From positions 1-64,000 of the forward strand of contig NXFV01000920.1 in assembly GCA_002803225.1 (NCBI GenBank): a DNA stretch of 64,000 bases, written 5' to 3'. Shown one piece after another: positions 1-11,051 of the stretch. A model generated the notes under the pieces. The model was not told the DNA's origin. It made no database searches and worked only from the letters and a program-made list of their open reading frames with translations. A program made the position numbers and the translations under genes. How positions within the stretch are numbered: the first letter of the stretch is position 1; every line of letters starts with the position of its first letter. The stretch is from Gamarada debralockiae. Lineage: Eukaryota > Ascomycota > Leotiomycetes > Helotiales > Hyphodiscaceae.

Positions 1-230
1 CACACTCTGTACTGGCCACAATGAGCGCCACTCAGTGCAGAGCGTATAAAGTGGTTTAAAAGTGGGTTAAAATAAGCCAAATAAACAAACCCCTAAGGGG
101 TTCTAAGGAAGTGGCACAGAAACACCTCAAGGGATAGATATCAGTGAAGATTGATTGTCCGTTGATGGATTATGAGAGCGTGTTGTCATAACGTATGGTC
201 GTGTCGGATCGTGTCAATTCGTAAATATCA

Positions 231-1700
231 TCAAGGAGGGGCGGTTTCCTGCCCCTGAGGAACCACAACGTAGTCAGGGTCATTTTGCAAAGCTATCACA
301 AACCTGGATCTCTGCTTTGTAATAGCTTCAATGGAACTGGTAACATCCTCCTGTTCGAGTTCCCATTTCAATGGCGTCCCCATCTTATGAGAAACTTCTT
401 TCGGCACCAATTTTGTCGTCAGATGCTCGAGGATTTCCTTGAAAATGTCTATGGGCCCTCCTGCTGCACTTAGCGGCTGGAATGCGGCTAACCAAGTGCG
501 TTCTACTGCGTCGTCTGGTTGCTCGTCTTCTGCTTGTTGGATGCGGTCTTTCAGAACACGAAGCAACCAACTGGTGCTGCCTATCTCATTTGCAATCTTG
601 GTGCTGTCCTCTGGAGGTTCCTTGACGTCACAGATGTACTGGACGACTGTGCTGGAGAGCTGCAGCGCGTCATCGATATTTGCAATGATGGTCGAGGCAT
701 CGTTGCTGGGGGTGGCCTGATTGGAACCAGTGTATTCGCAAATGTATTCATGAAGCAGCTTCTTCGAGTTGGAATCCAGGCATCCAATATCCTTTGCCCT
801 GGCGTCATGATCGATCGTGTATACCTTCCCATAGTGTAGCAAGGTGGGTTCGCGAATCTCTCCACCTTGTAGTGATGACGATAGCTCCACGCGGAGTGGT
901 TTTTTCTTTGTGAAGACGAATTGTGCCGGCTTCGGGGGTTTATTGCTGTACACCAAACCATGTTCCGCGAGAGTTGCTTCATCAAGAAGACTGTCAGGTT
1001 TCCTGAATGACCAGGTGTATGATCGAGCTCTGAGACATGTGCACGATTGCGCGCCTTCTCCGATGACCACAAAAGAACGAGTCCCAGGCAATTCCCCTGC
1101 GGTCGCTTCACTGTACCAAGCACTAAAAACCCTGCCAATCTTGAAGAATTTCGGCTTCCGAGCTTTAAAGCTGGAATCAAGTCTTTCCAAGTCCGCTTGG
1201 AGATCTGGGAGTTCAGGATCGAAGTCCAAGATATCCGGGGGAGGAACAATACTTTCGACGAAGTATTTTTCTAGGCGCTCATGGTGCTCTGGGGATATCC
1301 GGCCGATCTTGAGGACTTTCACGTTATGCTCTACTGTGTAGATACGGCTGAAATCGAGACGGGACATGGGGTCGATGGTTTCCGTTGGCTCCTCGACGAT
1401 GATTGGGAAGGCACCCTTTTTTGATTGCTCTTCTGGGAGAGGTGTTGGTTCTTCACTGCCATGCGTATACACCACTGCATGATCCTGTGGTCGGACGTTG
1501 CTTTTGGTAGCGCCTTGGCCACTGTAGGTATAGATAGCTAGACATAGACAGCTGTGCAGCCTCTTCCGTACCACCACGAAACGGCGCATTTTGGTGAAGC
1601 TCAGCTCTCCGTAGCTAGTCTCCTTGTAAAAGCGCATGTCCATAGCTGTCGTTGTGCCGCCGGCGGGCTCGGTCCAGAGAGTCTTGAAAACTCTACCCAT
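231..1700 (-). CDS. Protein with two DUF6590-like domains and a helical C-terminal domain
   Basis: An open frame of 489 codons is read from the ATG at 1698-1700. It holds two copies of one domain. Each starts with a GRVF motif (MGRVFKTLW; KIGRVFSAWY), continues with a RxFVVxxxxxxSCxCL block, and ends with a KVYT/RIYT-(I/V)(D/E)H block. I recognise this pattern from memory as the fungal DUF6590 domain. Copy one spans about residues 1-145 and copy two about 185-335. The last 130 residues form a helical region around DDALQLSSTVVQYICDV, resembling the N-terminal domain of fungal STAND receptors. The domain probably begins upstream: the same frame reads KPSRFFN just before the ATG, after a possible acceptor near 1726. 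Upstream exons, perhaps the acidic frame at about 1795-1960, are likely but I could not phase them. Function is unknown. Confidence 0.65.
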   Translation of the reverse strand: MGRVFKTLWTEPAGGTTTAMDMRFYKETSYGELSFTKMRRFVVVRKRLHSCLCLAIYTYSGQGATKSNVRPQDHAVVYTHGSEEPTPLPEEQSKKGAFPIIVEEPTETIDPMSRLDFSRIYTVEHNVKVLKIGRISPEHHERLEKYFVESIVPPPDILDFDPELPDLQADLERLDSSFKARKPKFFKIGRVFSAWYSEATAGELPGTRSFVVIGEGAQSCTCLRARSYTWSFRKPDSLLDEATLAEHGLVYSNKPPKPAQFVFTKKKPLRVELSSSLQGGEIREPTLLHYGKVYTIDHDARAKDIGCLDSNSKKLLHEYICEYTGSNQATPSNDASTIIANIDDALQLSSTVVQYICDVKEPPEDSTKIANEIGSTSWLLRVLKDRIQQAEDEQPDDAVERTWLAAFQPLSAAGGPIDIFKEILEHLTTKLVPKEVSHKMGTPLKWELEQEDVTSSIEAITKQRSRFVIALQNDPDYVVVPQGQETAPP

Positions 1701-2958
1701 ATTGAAAAAGCGCGATGGTTTGCTTATAGTAGCAAATCCTGTCCTAAGTCAGCCCTCGAGCATATCCTCAAGGATGATATGGCATACGAGAATCAAGTTG
1801 TTCCGTCTTCTGATCTGGTTCTGCTTCCTGTTCTGCATCTGGTAGACTGCCCAAGTCTTGGGAAGGAGGGTTAGGGTCGTCGGCTTGGGGTACTTCTTCG
1901 ATGGCATTGTCTTGAGGTTCTCCCGCTCGCTCTGCACAGTAGTGCCGCAGGGTCTTGCCTGAGAGGAATAAGAGTCAGCAAGCTTCCTGCTAAAATGAAG
2001 GATAGGACTTGCCCGAATCTGATTTCCATTGTATGTAATATCTGCCGCTATCTGGTTCATGTATCCAAGCATCTGACATGTTTGGATCATGGCCTCGCGC
2101 AATATGCTAACGGTACTGGTGGTCCCTATTTACCACAGCCTATCCAGCTGATGGTATACTAGAGTGTAGCGTTCGGGCGCTGTACTCATCTTGTGGGAAG
2201 ACCCGGTGAGTTTGAAGGCAGATGCACATGCGGACAAAACATCTCCAAAATAAAGTGCAGGTCGCGTCGCACACCTCAGGCAGAGAAGTGCGGCACGTGA
2301 CCTACCTAGCCACCCCCACGGAGAAATTTTGCAGACCTAAAAGCAGCAAAAAAAACCAGACTCTCTCTCGCTCTGATTGCCTTTCCTTAAGGAACTTTTT
2401 TAAATCGCAAACTATCAACATCGTATCTCTTATAGATACAATCAGTATCTAAGGAGGCCTCCGTTTCAAATCTCAAAATCCTCTTGGGCGCAAATACTTC
2501 TATTCTGCGGTCATTCTGCCTTGGGACGAGTGCTCAGGGCAAATCTGCCTTACCAAATGCCCACAAGAATAATTCAGTGGCTCTTATCGATCGGTAATAC
2601 TTTGTCTCACTTCAACATGTTGTGTGGGGGTACGTTCACCAGTTTGGTCCGCAAAAAAGCGAGCCATGAGGCTACAAATTGCGTCGGGCTTGCTGAGGAG
2701 TGGTTGGGCACTCGTGCATTGCATGCGCGGAGTTGTGGTGTTTTGATCTTGTATCTGCAGTCAACCTCCAATGAGCAAGCCCCCTCGCTTTATCCTGAAT
2801 TATTAGGTTGCATCTCTGGGTGCCCACCCAGGACCATATAACCCTCGTTCCACACCCTCGAGCCCATAACACTTCCATTCTCCAATTTTCTCATCAAATC
2901 TGTCACCGATGTGATCAAATCAGACCTCACACACCGTCATCCTCCAAAATTGATTGCG

Positions 2959-4331
2959 ATGAGGAGGGTCAAGAAGCGACAAGACAAGCAGAGACAATCA
3001 TGCCTTGAGTGTTGGTTCAAGCAGGCTGGGGTGAGTTTGAGTTCTCTGACATGTCACTTGGTTTGAAGAGAAGGTATTGAGTCTTCCCAGTGCCATCAAG
3101 GAACCATCCCGGGCTGCTGTATCAATTGTGGAATAGCAAGGACTGCCGAACCCATCCAATATGCGGAAGCGTTTTTGAACCAGGGCAAGTCTTCCCGCCC
3201 ATCACTCAATCAATCGAATTTCCATGGCAATCTGACTTGATCAATGGAACCAGATCTCCTCGAATTCCTTCTCAACCTAGCTTCGGAAAGCTGTCTCTCT
3301 TCCCTGGTCTCGGATTTGTCGAGCTCGAACACCTTGACCATTCAGAGCACAACGTCGAGAGGATTCAGTGGCCCACACTCATTCGACTTTCCAGGTCCTC
3401 TTGCGACGCGCAACTCCGTTCTGACCTCCAAGATTGACGGGATCATCTTATTGAACTATGCCCCACGCATTCGGGAAACAGCTACGATTACACCACTAAT
3501 AAATCGTGCGGCTTTGACACGAGGCTACTTCTCCATCTTATTCTCAGCAGCACCCACCATAGAGCACGAAAGGATACTTCACTACAATTACGATTTCAAT
3601 TACGCCCATAGCAACAACAATCTTTCCCTACACCTACTCAACTTTATACTTGCTCGCATTGAAGAGCTTACTTCAGAAATCCTTGGTGCGGTTCGTACCA
3701 ACAACTCGAGTCATGATAACAGCTATAGCTTCGATGTTTCCGCTGCCGCAGGTGTCTTGTACTCTGGGTTGATGTATGTTCTCGAAGGGCTTGACAGCGG
3801 TATGCTTCGTCCGCTATGTGTATGTTGGTTTCGTCGTTGGCCAAACTCCTCCCCAGAGTTGACATGCGCTGACGTCCTCAGGGCGGCGAGGAACTTGTCC
3901 GCATTCTGAGCCGACAATTTTCTTCCATCGCGAACGAAATAATCCAGCGGGCAAGAGCCGATTGTGCTAGGTTTGACAACTGGGCTGAGCATATCGAAGG
4001 CTCGCTGGACAACCTCAGGCGCGACGTATATACACAAAGTCTCTTCTTGACGCTTGAGAGACGCGTGCGATCTGGCAATACCACCAAAGATACTTCTGCT
4101 GCCTCATGGACCGTTCCTGCCACTAGTGGATCATCTCAGAGGGGCTCCAATGCCACATCTTCCCTGCAGGTTGGCTCCCTGGACCTGGAATCCGTCCCCG
4201 GCCGCCGCTCAAACGGCCTTGCCGGTGGCAGTGTTTCGAAGACAGCATCGCCTGACTCCGGTTACTTTTCTATCGATGATAGGGATGAGAATTCCCAACA
4301 ACTCAACGATGTTACGTGGTCTCAATACTGA
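2959..4331 (+). CDS. Zinc-cluster-like (degenerate Zn2Cys6) protein, 4 exons
   Basis: Exons are 2959-3030, 3091-3184, 3254-3819 and 3882-4331. Phases agree throughout and give 393 residues. Introns 1 and 3 start with gtgagt and gtatgt. Intron 2 (3185-3253) starts with gcaagt (GC-AG type), has a CTGAC branch site, and removes an in-frame TGA at 3238. The N-terminus has basic residues followed by SCLECWFKQAGC and then CCINC. This matches five of the six cysteines of a Zn2Cys6 DNA-binding cluster (C-x2-C-x6-C-x8-C-x2-C), but the final cysteine is absent. The central part is hydrophobic and helical, and the tail is Ser-rich. It may be a transcription factor with an altered or lost zinc cluster. 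The C-terminal part matches no family I know. Confidence 0.55.
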
Positions 4332-5151
4332 GCCATCAATTCAAGGATTCAACAAGCCTCCTTGCTGACTGGATAGCCTTTGATTTCTTTTGTCAATCCC
4401 GAACTGGATTCTAGGACCTGGTACTCTCGGGAGTGGATACCCTGATACCACTGGACTCTAGTATTCTGTTTCTAATAACTAGAACAGATATTCGGGCCAG
4501 TTCGACTCCGTTGGATACCTCGCACCGCGACACGGCCCTTTTCTCACTTATTATGTTCACCTTTTTTATCAATTCAATTTCTCGTCTCCACTACTTCTCG
4601 TATTATAGATTATGATTTGGTTCCTTTGGCGTAAGAGCGAATGAAGACAGCCGTAGAGCCGGTTTATTTGTTACAACTGTACTTCTCCTGGCAAGGAAAT
4701 TCTGCAAGTCTTTATGATATTCAGCGCCTCGTTTCTATAGATGTTATGCTCAGTCTCATGAATTGTTGACAAAGGCTGTTTAGGTAGGATCTGTCTTGAT
4801 CTGCGGAATGCGAACGAAGATAAAGGAGGCGGCACCGCGGGTTATCATGTGGTGTAGCTTTGGGCTACGGTATATTTCCTTCAATGCGTTTCGCCTCCTT
4901 TCGATTTGGCACGTCAGGAATACATATTCACTTCACACTCGTTTTTTGAAGCAGCGTACATCCATTCATGACCCAAATGAGTACTTCGCTCAGTTACTGA
5001 AGGAGGTGGTCGAGAAGTCTAGTCGAAATAAGACCAACCTCATTTTTTCAATAACATATTTTTCAGACTTGACAACAAGTTCCAAGTTCCTAAGTGATTG
5101 GAGTAGCAGTATGGCTTTAAATTATGAGTACTCATTGTACATCTCAGCTCG

Positions 5152-7517
5152 TCACCACCAGTCGCTCATCTGTCCTCCACAAATCGCGCCGTTGTTATCA
5201 CAGGACTGATATTGGAGCAATCCAGTCATGTCATTCCAAAACTCGACGTCTTGAATTGGCAAAGATATTGGCGTCTCCAATTGCCGTACCTGTACATAAC
5301 CCCCAGTATTTGATATCACGGTAGCATCGCCCTCCGGAGCACCCAAGAACCAGTCAAAATTCTCAGTAGTAGAGCCAACATCCTGAAACTGTTGCAAGTT
5401 CCACTGTTCCTGCTCAGCCAACCTTGATTCGTTTTGTGGTTCAGGTCTTTGCGCAGTCTCAGCTCGTCTTCTGCGTGCCCTCGCAAGAAGTTTCTCAATT
5501 GGTCTATCGATCGCTGCGTTCGTTCTGTCCGCCATCCTCTCAACTGTGTCGCGACAAAACCCATCGATGACTCGCCAAGCGCGATCGACCAGAGTCCCCG
5601 GCTGCCGTGAAGGTGAACATAATTCCATGAGGACATAAGCTAAAGGATACCACTGCACATACTTCCGTGATACCCAGGCCCATCGCTCCAGCGCAGGCGC
5701 GGATTCTAAGAATTGTGAGCCCTCAAGTATCGACATACTCATGACAAACAATTCATCTCGCGAAAGCTCAGGCTTTGTCAGAGTACTGGGGACTTGGTCA
5801 TCCCTCCGAATCTGATAGTCAGGCTGGTGAACCATCAGAGACATCTTGGCGATGCAATGTTTTGCCAGAGTATACATGAACACAGTTATTGGAACGTCCG
5901 GACGACAGTACTGCAGATACTTCTGATGGAGTCTGCGCTCGCACGACTTGATCGCTTCCAATTTCTCACGCAGGCTGAGGCTTGGACCACTTGACGATAG
6001 TCCATGATCGAGCGTACGAATCATACGACCTGTTGCTACGATATCCAATCTCATCAAGCAAGTCGTCATCTCGGTTAATCCAATACGAGTGGGAGGAAGC
6101 ATGGTAGCGTTGTCGTCCAAATCGCCGTCATTGATATTGAGAGGCATTTGCGTATCAAAGGAATCCTCTGCTATGGTTACTTCGCAGCCTTGGTCTTCGG
6201 CACCGCGAACGTCAAGAAGGTATATCTGCCACCACTAAGAAGTCGATGTTAGCACGTCTGTTCCTTCCACTGGGTTTCAATTAAAAGTATTGGCCTGATA
6301 GACTACGAGAAGTGCTAAAGTATTAGAGAATTCACATACAAGTCGACGGCGCATCTCAGTCTCCAAAGGGCTGAGTTTAAATTTGGTACCATCATGTTGC
6401 AGCCCCATGCCTATCGCAAGCCGGGCCGCGAGGCCGACCAAAGTCCAGACGGTTCGAGAGTCCTCATTTCGGCGACTACAAATGATCAGGAGAACGAAGG
6501 CTTGAAGCGTGCTGAGTTCTTGGGTGTTCAGTAGGCCTGCATGGCCGAGTGCGCGTTCTAAACCGCAACGATAATGACTGAGTAAGCGCTCTTTATTATC
6601 TTGAAAGGTGGTTTGCACTTTTTCCACTGACATGCTGGTAATGGCTGCAAAATAAATGCCAAAAAGCAAGGCTTCGTTACTTGGGGAGAGCATTGTGTTG
6701 GAATAGGAAGCTATCCTAACGATCTTCTCGATGGAGGGCTTGTGCAAGAACTTGTAGACTGCGTCAACATTTTCAATGTATAACTGCCAGTATAACGGTA
6801 TCTGAAATGTTGGTGGTCTAAGCATTGCCAGATTGATGGAGCTGCCAAGGGAGCCAAAGAGAAGATTATGCGAAGTAGACATTGTGGGAGTGGCTTCCTG
6901 ATCGTGACTTTGACTTGGAGTGGCGTATGATTCGTCTCCAAGCAGGTCTTCGGAGTCTCCAAGCTACATCTCAAATTAGGTCTTGTTCAAACTGTGTGTA
7001 ACAGACATACCTCATCATTTATGCTTGCCCAGAATTTATTCCGAATATATTGACTTTTCCCTCCTTTGACTAGAAGACGAGACGGTGAACCATCTAAGTC
7101 GTTCCCCTCTTCGCCTTCAGCTGTTCGAACGGAGTCTGTCTTCGTCGATTTTCCATCTTGTGTCCCCAGCTCGCCAATAGATGTAGAGTCTGAGATTGCT
7201 CTGAAATTGTCCCGTTCAAGAAGTGGGTCTTCACCATTACCCCGTGACTGCAGCTTTCCTAACACCTGCTCCAATTGTGCAACTCGACTCGTCATCTGGT
7301 CGATCCTCTCGCCGGCGCGATGCTTCCCCGGCCCTCTTGTCCTCCTCTTTCCAGCAGTGAGATACACGCAGTCAATATGCCTTCGTGCACAATTTTCACA
7401 TGGAAAACTTTTGTCGCATTTGACCTTTCGCTTTTTGCAAGTCACACAGGAGACGCGGGGCTCCTGGTTTCCTGGTGGACTTCGTCCTGACCCATCATTG
7501 CTGCTTGAGACGCTCAT
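5152..7517 (-). CDS. Zn2Cys6 transcription factor with fungal_trans domain, 3 exons
   Basis: Exons are 7517-7011, 6963-6340 and 6234-5152, giving 737 residues. Both introns are phase 0 (47 and 105 bp, both with gtatgt donors). Residues about 23-52 carry a full zinc cluster: SCVTCKKRKVKC followed by CENCARRHIDC. After it come a basic linker and a short coiled coil (IDQMTSRVAQLEQVLGKL) typical of dimerising members. The middle carries the fungal_trans core, and the second splice restores the family motif EMRRRLWWQIYLLD. It should act in the nucleus as a pathway-specific activator. The next gene on the same strand is an MFS transporter, a common regulator/target arrangement, but the target here is inference. 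The ATG at 7515-7517 is chosen because the zinc cluster follows closely; an in-frame ATG at 7574 is also possible. Confidence 0.9.
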
Positions 7518-8251
7518 GGATCGTTGATTGAAAGTATACAACGAAATAGGAAAGACTCGTATCTCAAAAATCAAAGAGATAAAGATGACAATTAACTTCG
7601 GGGCAAAGTTTGCAAAGCAGGCGTATTGATGTGTTTAACGCCAGATGGAGCGCAGTACGATGACGCTAACTGGCAGGCGTATGACTCTTTGCTTCAAAAT
7701 CCCGCACTAGAACTATGCAGAAGGCAGGATGAGATTGGGAAACCAGGGCTCGGGATCTGGGGTTTGGAGGCTCAATATTTTGAAGAGTTGGGATTCAGAC
7801 GAGGTTCTGCGTTGAAAACACGCGTCGTGAATCTCGGCCCTCGGATGCTTTTTTGATACCCGAGCCCTCCTTGTAACGGGCTGCAGTATGAACTAAGCAC
7901 CTTTGATGATTACTCAAATCTTCCGAACGTTTCTCACTGGCGAGAAAAATGGTTAACGGAAGAATCCGTCTCAACCAGAATCTTAGTTGACATAATACTC
8001 AAGGAGGATGACAATATTTGAAGTGCATGAGTGTGAAGTGATCGGAGATGGAGCGCACTATGGAGTCCACATCGAGGTGCAGATTCTAGGCAAAGAAGCT
8101 GAGGGTAGAGGATTGAACGACTCAAAAGAGTAGATATTCATAGACATAAATAGGCAGGACTATAAACGTAATATAAAGAGTGTTGTGTTGTATTGAATAA
8201 TATCCAGATTATTTTGGGGTGTAGTTAAGAGTCTCTCGAACGCCTGAAATT

Positions 8252-8266
8252 ACCCCGCGGCGGGGT
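8252..8266. promoter_or_regulatory. GC-rich inverted repeat with CGG triplets in a regulator promoter
   Basis: Arms ACCCCGC and GCGGGGT are perfectly complementary around one base. The site lies about 735 bp upstream of the zinc-cluster regulator's start and just past the 3' end of the MFS gene. Zn2Cys6 factors bind paired CGG triplets, so this could be an autoregulatory or partner site. Binding is inference. Confidence 0.3.
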
Positions 8267-8386
8267 CATTCGGGTGGGCGTTTTGAACCAACGCCTTCAT
8301 GCGAAGTTCGCCCTGAATTCCAATTCTCCTTTTATCTGTCTATATATACTTAAAAGTCATGGAGCCATCACCCGCCTCGTTACCCA

Positions 8387-10023
8387 TCAGTCCGCACAAT
8401 ATCTACTAGACCTCCTTATCGCCTTCCCATAGTAATAGAAGGCAAATGGAACCGGCACTAATGCCACTGCCAGAAATCCAAGCAGACTCATCGCCCACGG
8501 GACTGTGAGGTTATGGAACATCGCTGTGGCAAACATGGGAAAACCAGCAGCCATGGATGCTCTCAAAAAGGTACTCGCAGCGACGGCACTATTAGCTCTC
8601 ACCCGATACGCGTCCACGATGTAATTGAGCCCTTGCATGAATATCAAAATGCATCCCATGCCGATGGGAATTCCTCCGAGCACCTCAGGCACCCAAGTAA
8701 TATGCGGAGAGCTCGTCCATCCCATCCACTGCCAAAATTGAAGTCAGCAAATGTGCTCAGACGTGGATCATCGAGATATATACTTACGAAAAGACCAATT
8801 GGAAAGGCGACTGCGCCGATCATCATTGGTGGTAAGCGCGCTTCTGGAGGAGCTTGGCCTTTCTCTCGAACAATATTGGCGTATCCACCGTAATTCTGGA
8901 CGACGATAATAATTCCACCGATGATGAAGCCCACAAGCAAAGATAGGAAAGGAAGAGAACCAATGCCTTCTCCCCAGCCACGTTCTCCTTGGAAGGAAAT
9001 AGGGAATGCTTCAAAGGACAGATAGATGACGGAGTACACCAGTGCTAGGTAGAGCGCGACTAAGAACAGGATGGTTTCTTGGACGAGCATTTTCAGAGGC
9101 AGAAGGAGGTAGGTGTTCAAGATCGCGTTGAAGTCGAGCCTTTTCTCATCAAATTGGGAATGAATTTCCCAGTTCTTCGTCTCGTGGCGTAACTTTGAGG
9201 CTCGCCTGGAGAGTAGTACAGGCGCATAGGTTTCAGGAATAACGAGTAGCCCGATGATTTCGAAGAATGATCCCATGATAAGCGTAATCCAAGCTGTCCA
9301 GCGCCAGCCGAGCGAAGATTCTGTAAGAAACCCACCGACAACGGCGGCTAGTATACCAGTCAATTTATAAAGCTCCAATAACAACTTCAGAAGGGAGATT
9401 CACCGATTACTGTCCCTACGAAAGTGGCTAGACCGAAGATTGCAAGAGCAGCCCCGCGGTCGATTGGGCCCCACATATCTGCCATTACCCCAGCAGTGAC
9501 AGAAAGTGGCCCTGCGCCAAATAGTCCTCCCAAGAATCGACCGAGCATGATTGTCTCCAAGTTTTGGGCCACGGCTACTGGGATCTGGAAAATGCAGAAG
9601 CAAGTATAGGAGCCAAAAAATGGAATCCATCGTCCAAGGAACTCGGATGCAGGGCCCCAGAGTACAGGCCCCAAAGCAAAGCCCTTGAAAATGTTAGTAT
9701 CTTTATTTCAAATGAGTTGGAAGCTATACCAAAATATATAAGGACGTGCCCAGAGTTGTGACTTCTGTTGAAACATGGAACTCTTCTGCTGTAGCTCGGG
9801 TCGCAACGCTGAAGACGCTGCTCGCAAAACTCACGACTAGAGTCATTCCGCCCATTGCCCAAGTAATAGCCCATCGACGACGAGAGGACCACTGCATTGG
9901 GTTTTCAGGATCATAAGGCAGAGCCCAAGTAACAAGTTCAGCGTTGTTCGTCGGCTCCTCGATAGTCTCTTCTGGGCTGCGTAAAGGGCCTTCGCCTTTT
10001 TCCTCGCCGGGGCTGTCGGCCAT
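8387..10023 (-). CDS. MFS transporter, DHA1 (polyamine/drug) type, 4 exons
   Basis: Exons are 10023-9730, 9683-9404, 9347-8788 and 8728-8387. Phases agree and give 491 residues. Intron 1 has a perfect TACTAAC branch site. The protein reads like fungal DHA1 drug:H+ antiporters: a hydrophilic N-terminus with NPMQWSSRRRWA, then TTLGTSLYILGFALGPVLWGP at the first periplasmic-loop motif, a GRFLGGLFGAGPL segment, a GWRWTAWI motif after helix 6, a long cytoplasmic loop, and a further six hydrophobic helices. It would sit in the plasma membrane and export small toxic compounds or polyamines; the substrate is unknown. It is downstream of and co-oriented with the zinc-cluster gene. An upstream in-frame ATG at 10107 would add 28 residues. 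Confidence 0.9.
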
Positions 10024-10454
10024 GTTTTGCAAGGGCTTAGGCCGAGATGGTGATTCGAAAGATATTAGAATAGCCAAAAAAGATAGATGGCTCAGAGAGT
10101 ATGACATGCGGATGGCTGCATTTATGAAACCACTCTCCCCTGACAGGAATTAATCATCACGCCGTGATGATCTCCAGCCATGACTGCCATCAATGCAAGA
10201 TAAAAGAGGCTCGGTACCCTTTTCAAGCGTCAAAGTTCCGGATGACTTGTGATTGTGAAGCAGAATCGATTTCGCGACAAGGGTTGCTGGTCATTGAACG
10301 TCTTCGGGATGCAAAAATTATACCGAGTCCGCGAGCGTTGCTTTGCGCACTTCAGTAAGCACCAAAACGAGTATTGTTGTGGGGTTGACTGCGAATCAAG
10401 GTAATGAATGTATTGTTGATGATGGAGTGTGAACTGCCTAAAGAACTAGCTAGT

Positions 10455-10468
10455 TGCGCGCGCGCGCG
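10455..10468. repeat. (GC)n dinucleotide tract
   Basis: A run of alternating G and C lies just before the CACGTG array, upstream of the MFS gene. Such tracts can adopt Z-DNA; no function is claimed. Confidence 0.7.
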
Positions 10469-10489
10469 ATATTTATGTTGTCTGGAGGT

Positions 10490-10539
10490 CACGTGCTATG
10501 AGCCACGTGTCTGTGAACCACGTGCCCATTGACCATGTG
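10490..10539. promoter_or_regulatory. Array of three CACGTG boxes plus one CATGTG
   Basis: CACGTG occurs at 10490-10495, 10504-10509 and 10519-10524, and CATGTG at 10534-10539, so starts are spaced 14, 15 and 15 bp. CACGTG is the classic core for bHLH and bZIP-type regulators (Pho4, Cbf1, SREBP-like). The array is about 470 bp upstream of the MFS start and 65 bp before a weak open frame on the plus strand, so either could be its target. Confidence 0.5.
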
Positions 10540-10604
10540 ACCCCGCTAGAGTATAGCGCCCTATTCAAGCTCCAGTGCATTGCTGCAATAAATCACGCTT
10601 CTTA

Positions 10605-11051
10605 ATGATTTTGATATTGTGCATCCCTTTGGTTTATCTTCGATTCCCATTGAATCGGTCTGTCCTGAGTAACATTCGGTTGCAGATGTCCTTTGATGAT
10701 ACTGTAGCTCAAGATCTCGCTCTGCCACCTAACAACGAAGCAAGTACGCCGGCTCGCTTGAAAGGAGAGATATCGGGGAGTAAATCTGGATCGTCTTATT
10801 TCATTGATTACATTACATTCAGACCACTGGCCCTGGAGATCATGCAGAGGACTGCCTATGCATTCTGGCAACTCTTGTACCCTCTGATTTCAAAGCAAAG
10901 TGACTCATCTAATCTCGATATCTCGTCAACCACAGTCTTTGGACATTTCGAGAAGCTCCATTTCTTCCCTCTCGGCCCCCGTCTCTCCTCTGGGACTCAA
11001 CATCCGCTTGGAAGTCTGGGCATCAATATGTCCGAGGAAAACAACCAATGA
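10605..11051 (+). CDS. Possible small hypothetical protein
   Basis: An uninterrupted frame of 148 codons begins with a short hydrophobic stretch (MILILCIPLVYLRFPL) that could be a signal anchor. I recognise no domain, and codon choice gives no strong coding signal. It is listed because it follows the CACGTG array directly. It may be a chance frame. Confidence 0.2.
   Translation: MILILCIPLVYLRFPLNRSVLSNIRLQMSFDDTVAQDLALPPNNEASTPARLKGEISGSKSGSSYFIDYITFRPLALEIMQRTAYAFWQLLYPLISKQSDSSNLDISSTTVFGHFEKLHFFPLGPRLSSGTQHPLGSLGINMSEENNQ

Noticed and set aside
3238..3240. TGA separating the zinc-cluster exon from the downstream frame
   Set aside because: A GC-AG intron (3185-3253) with a CTGAC branch site removes the stop in phase, so one gene is more likely than two.
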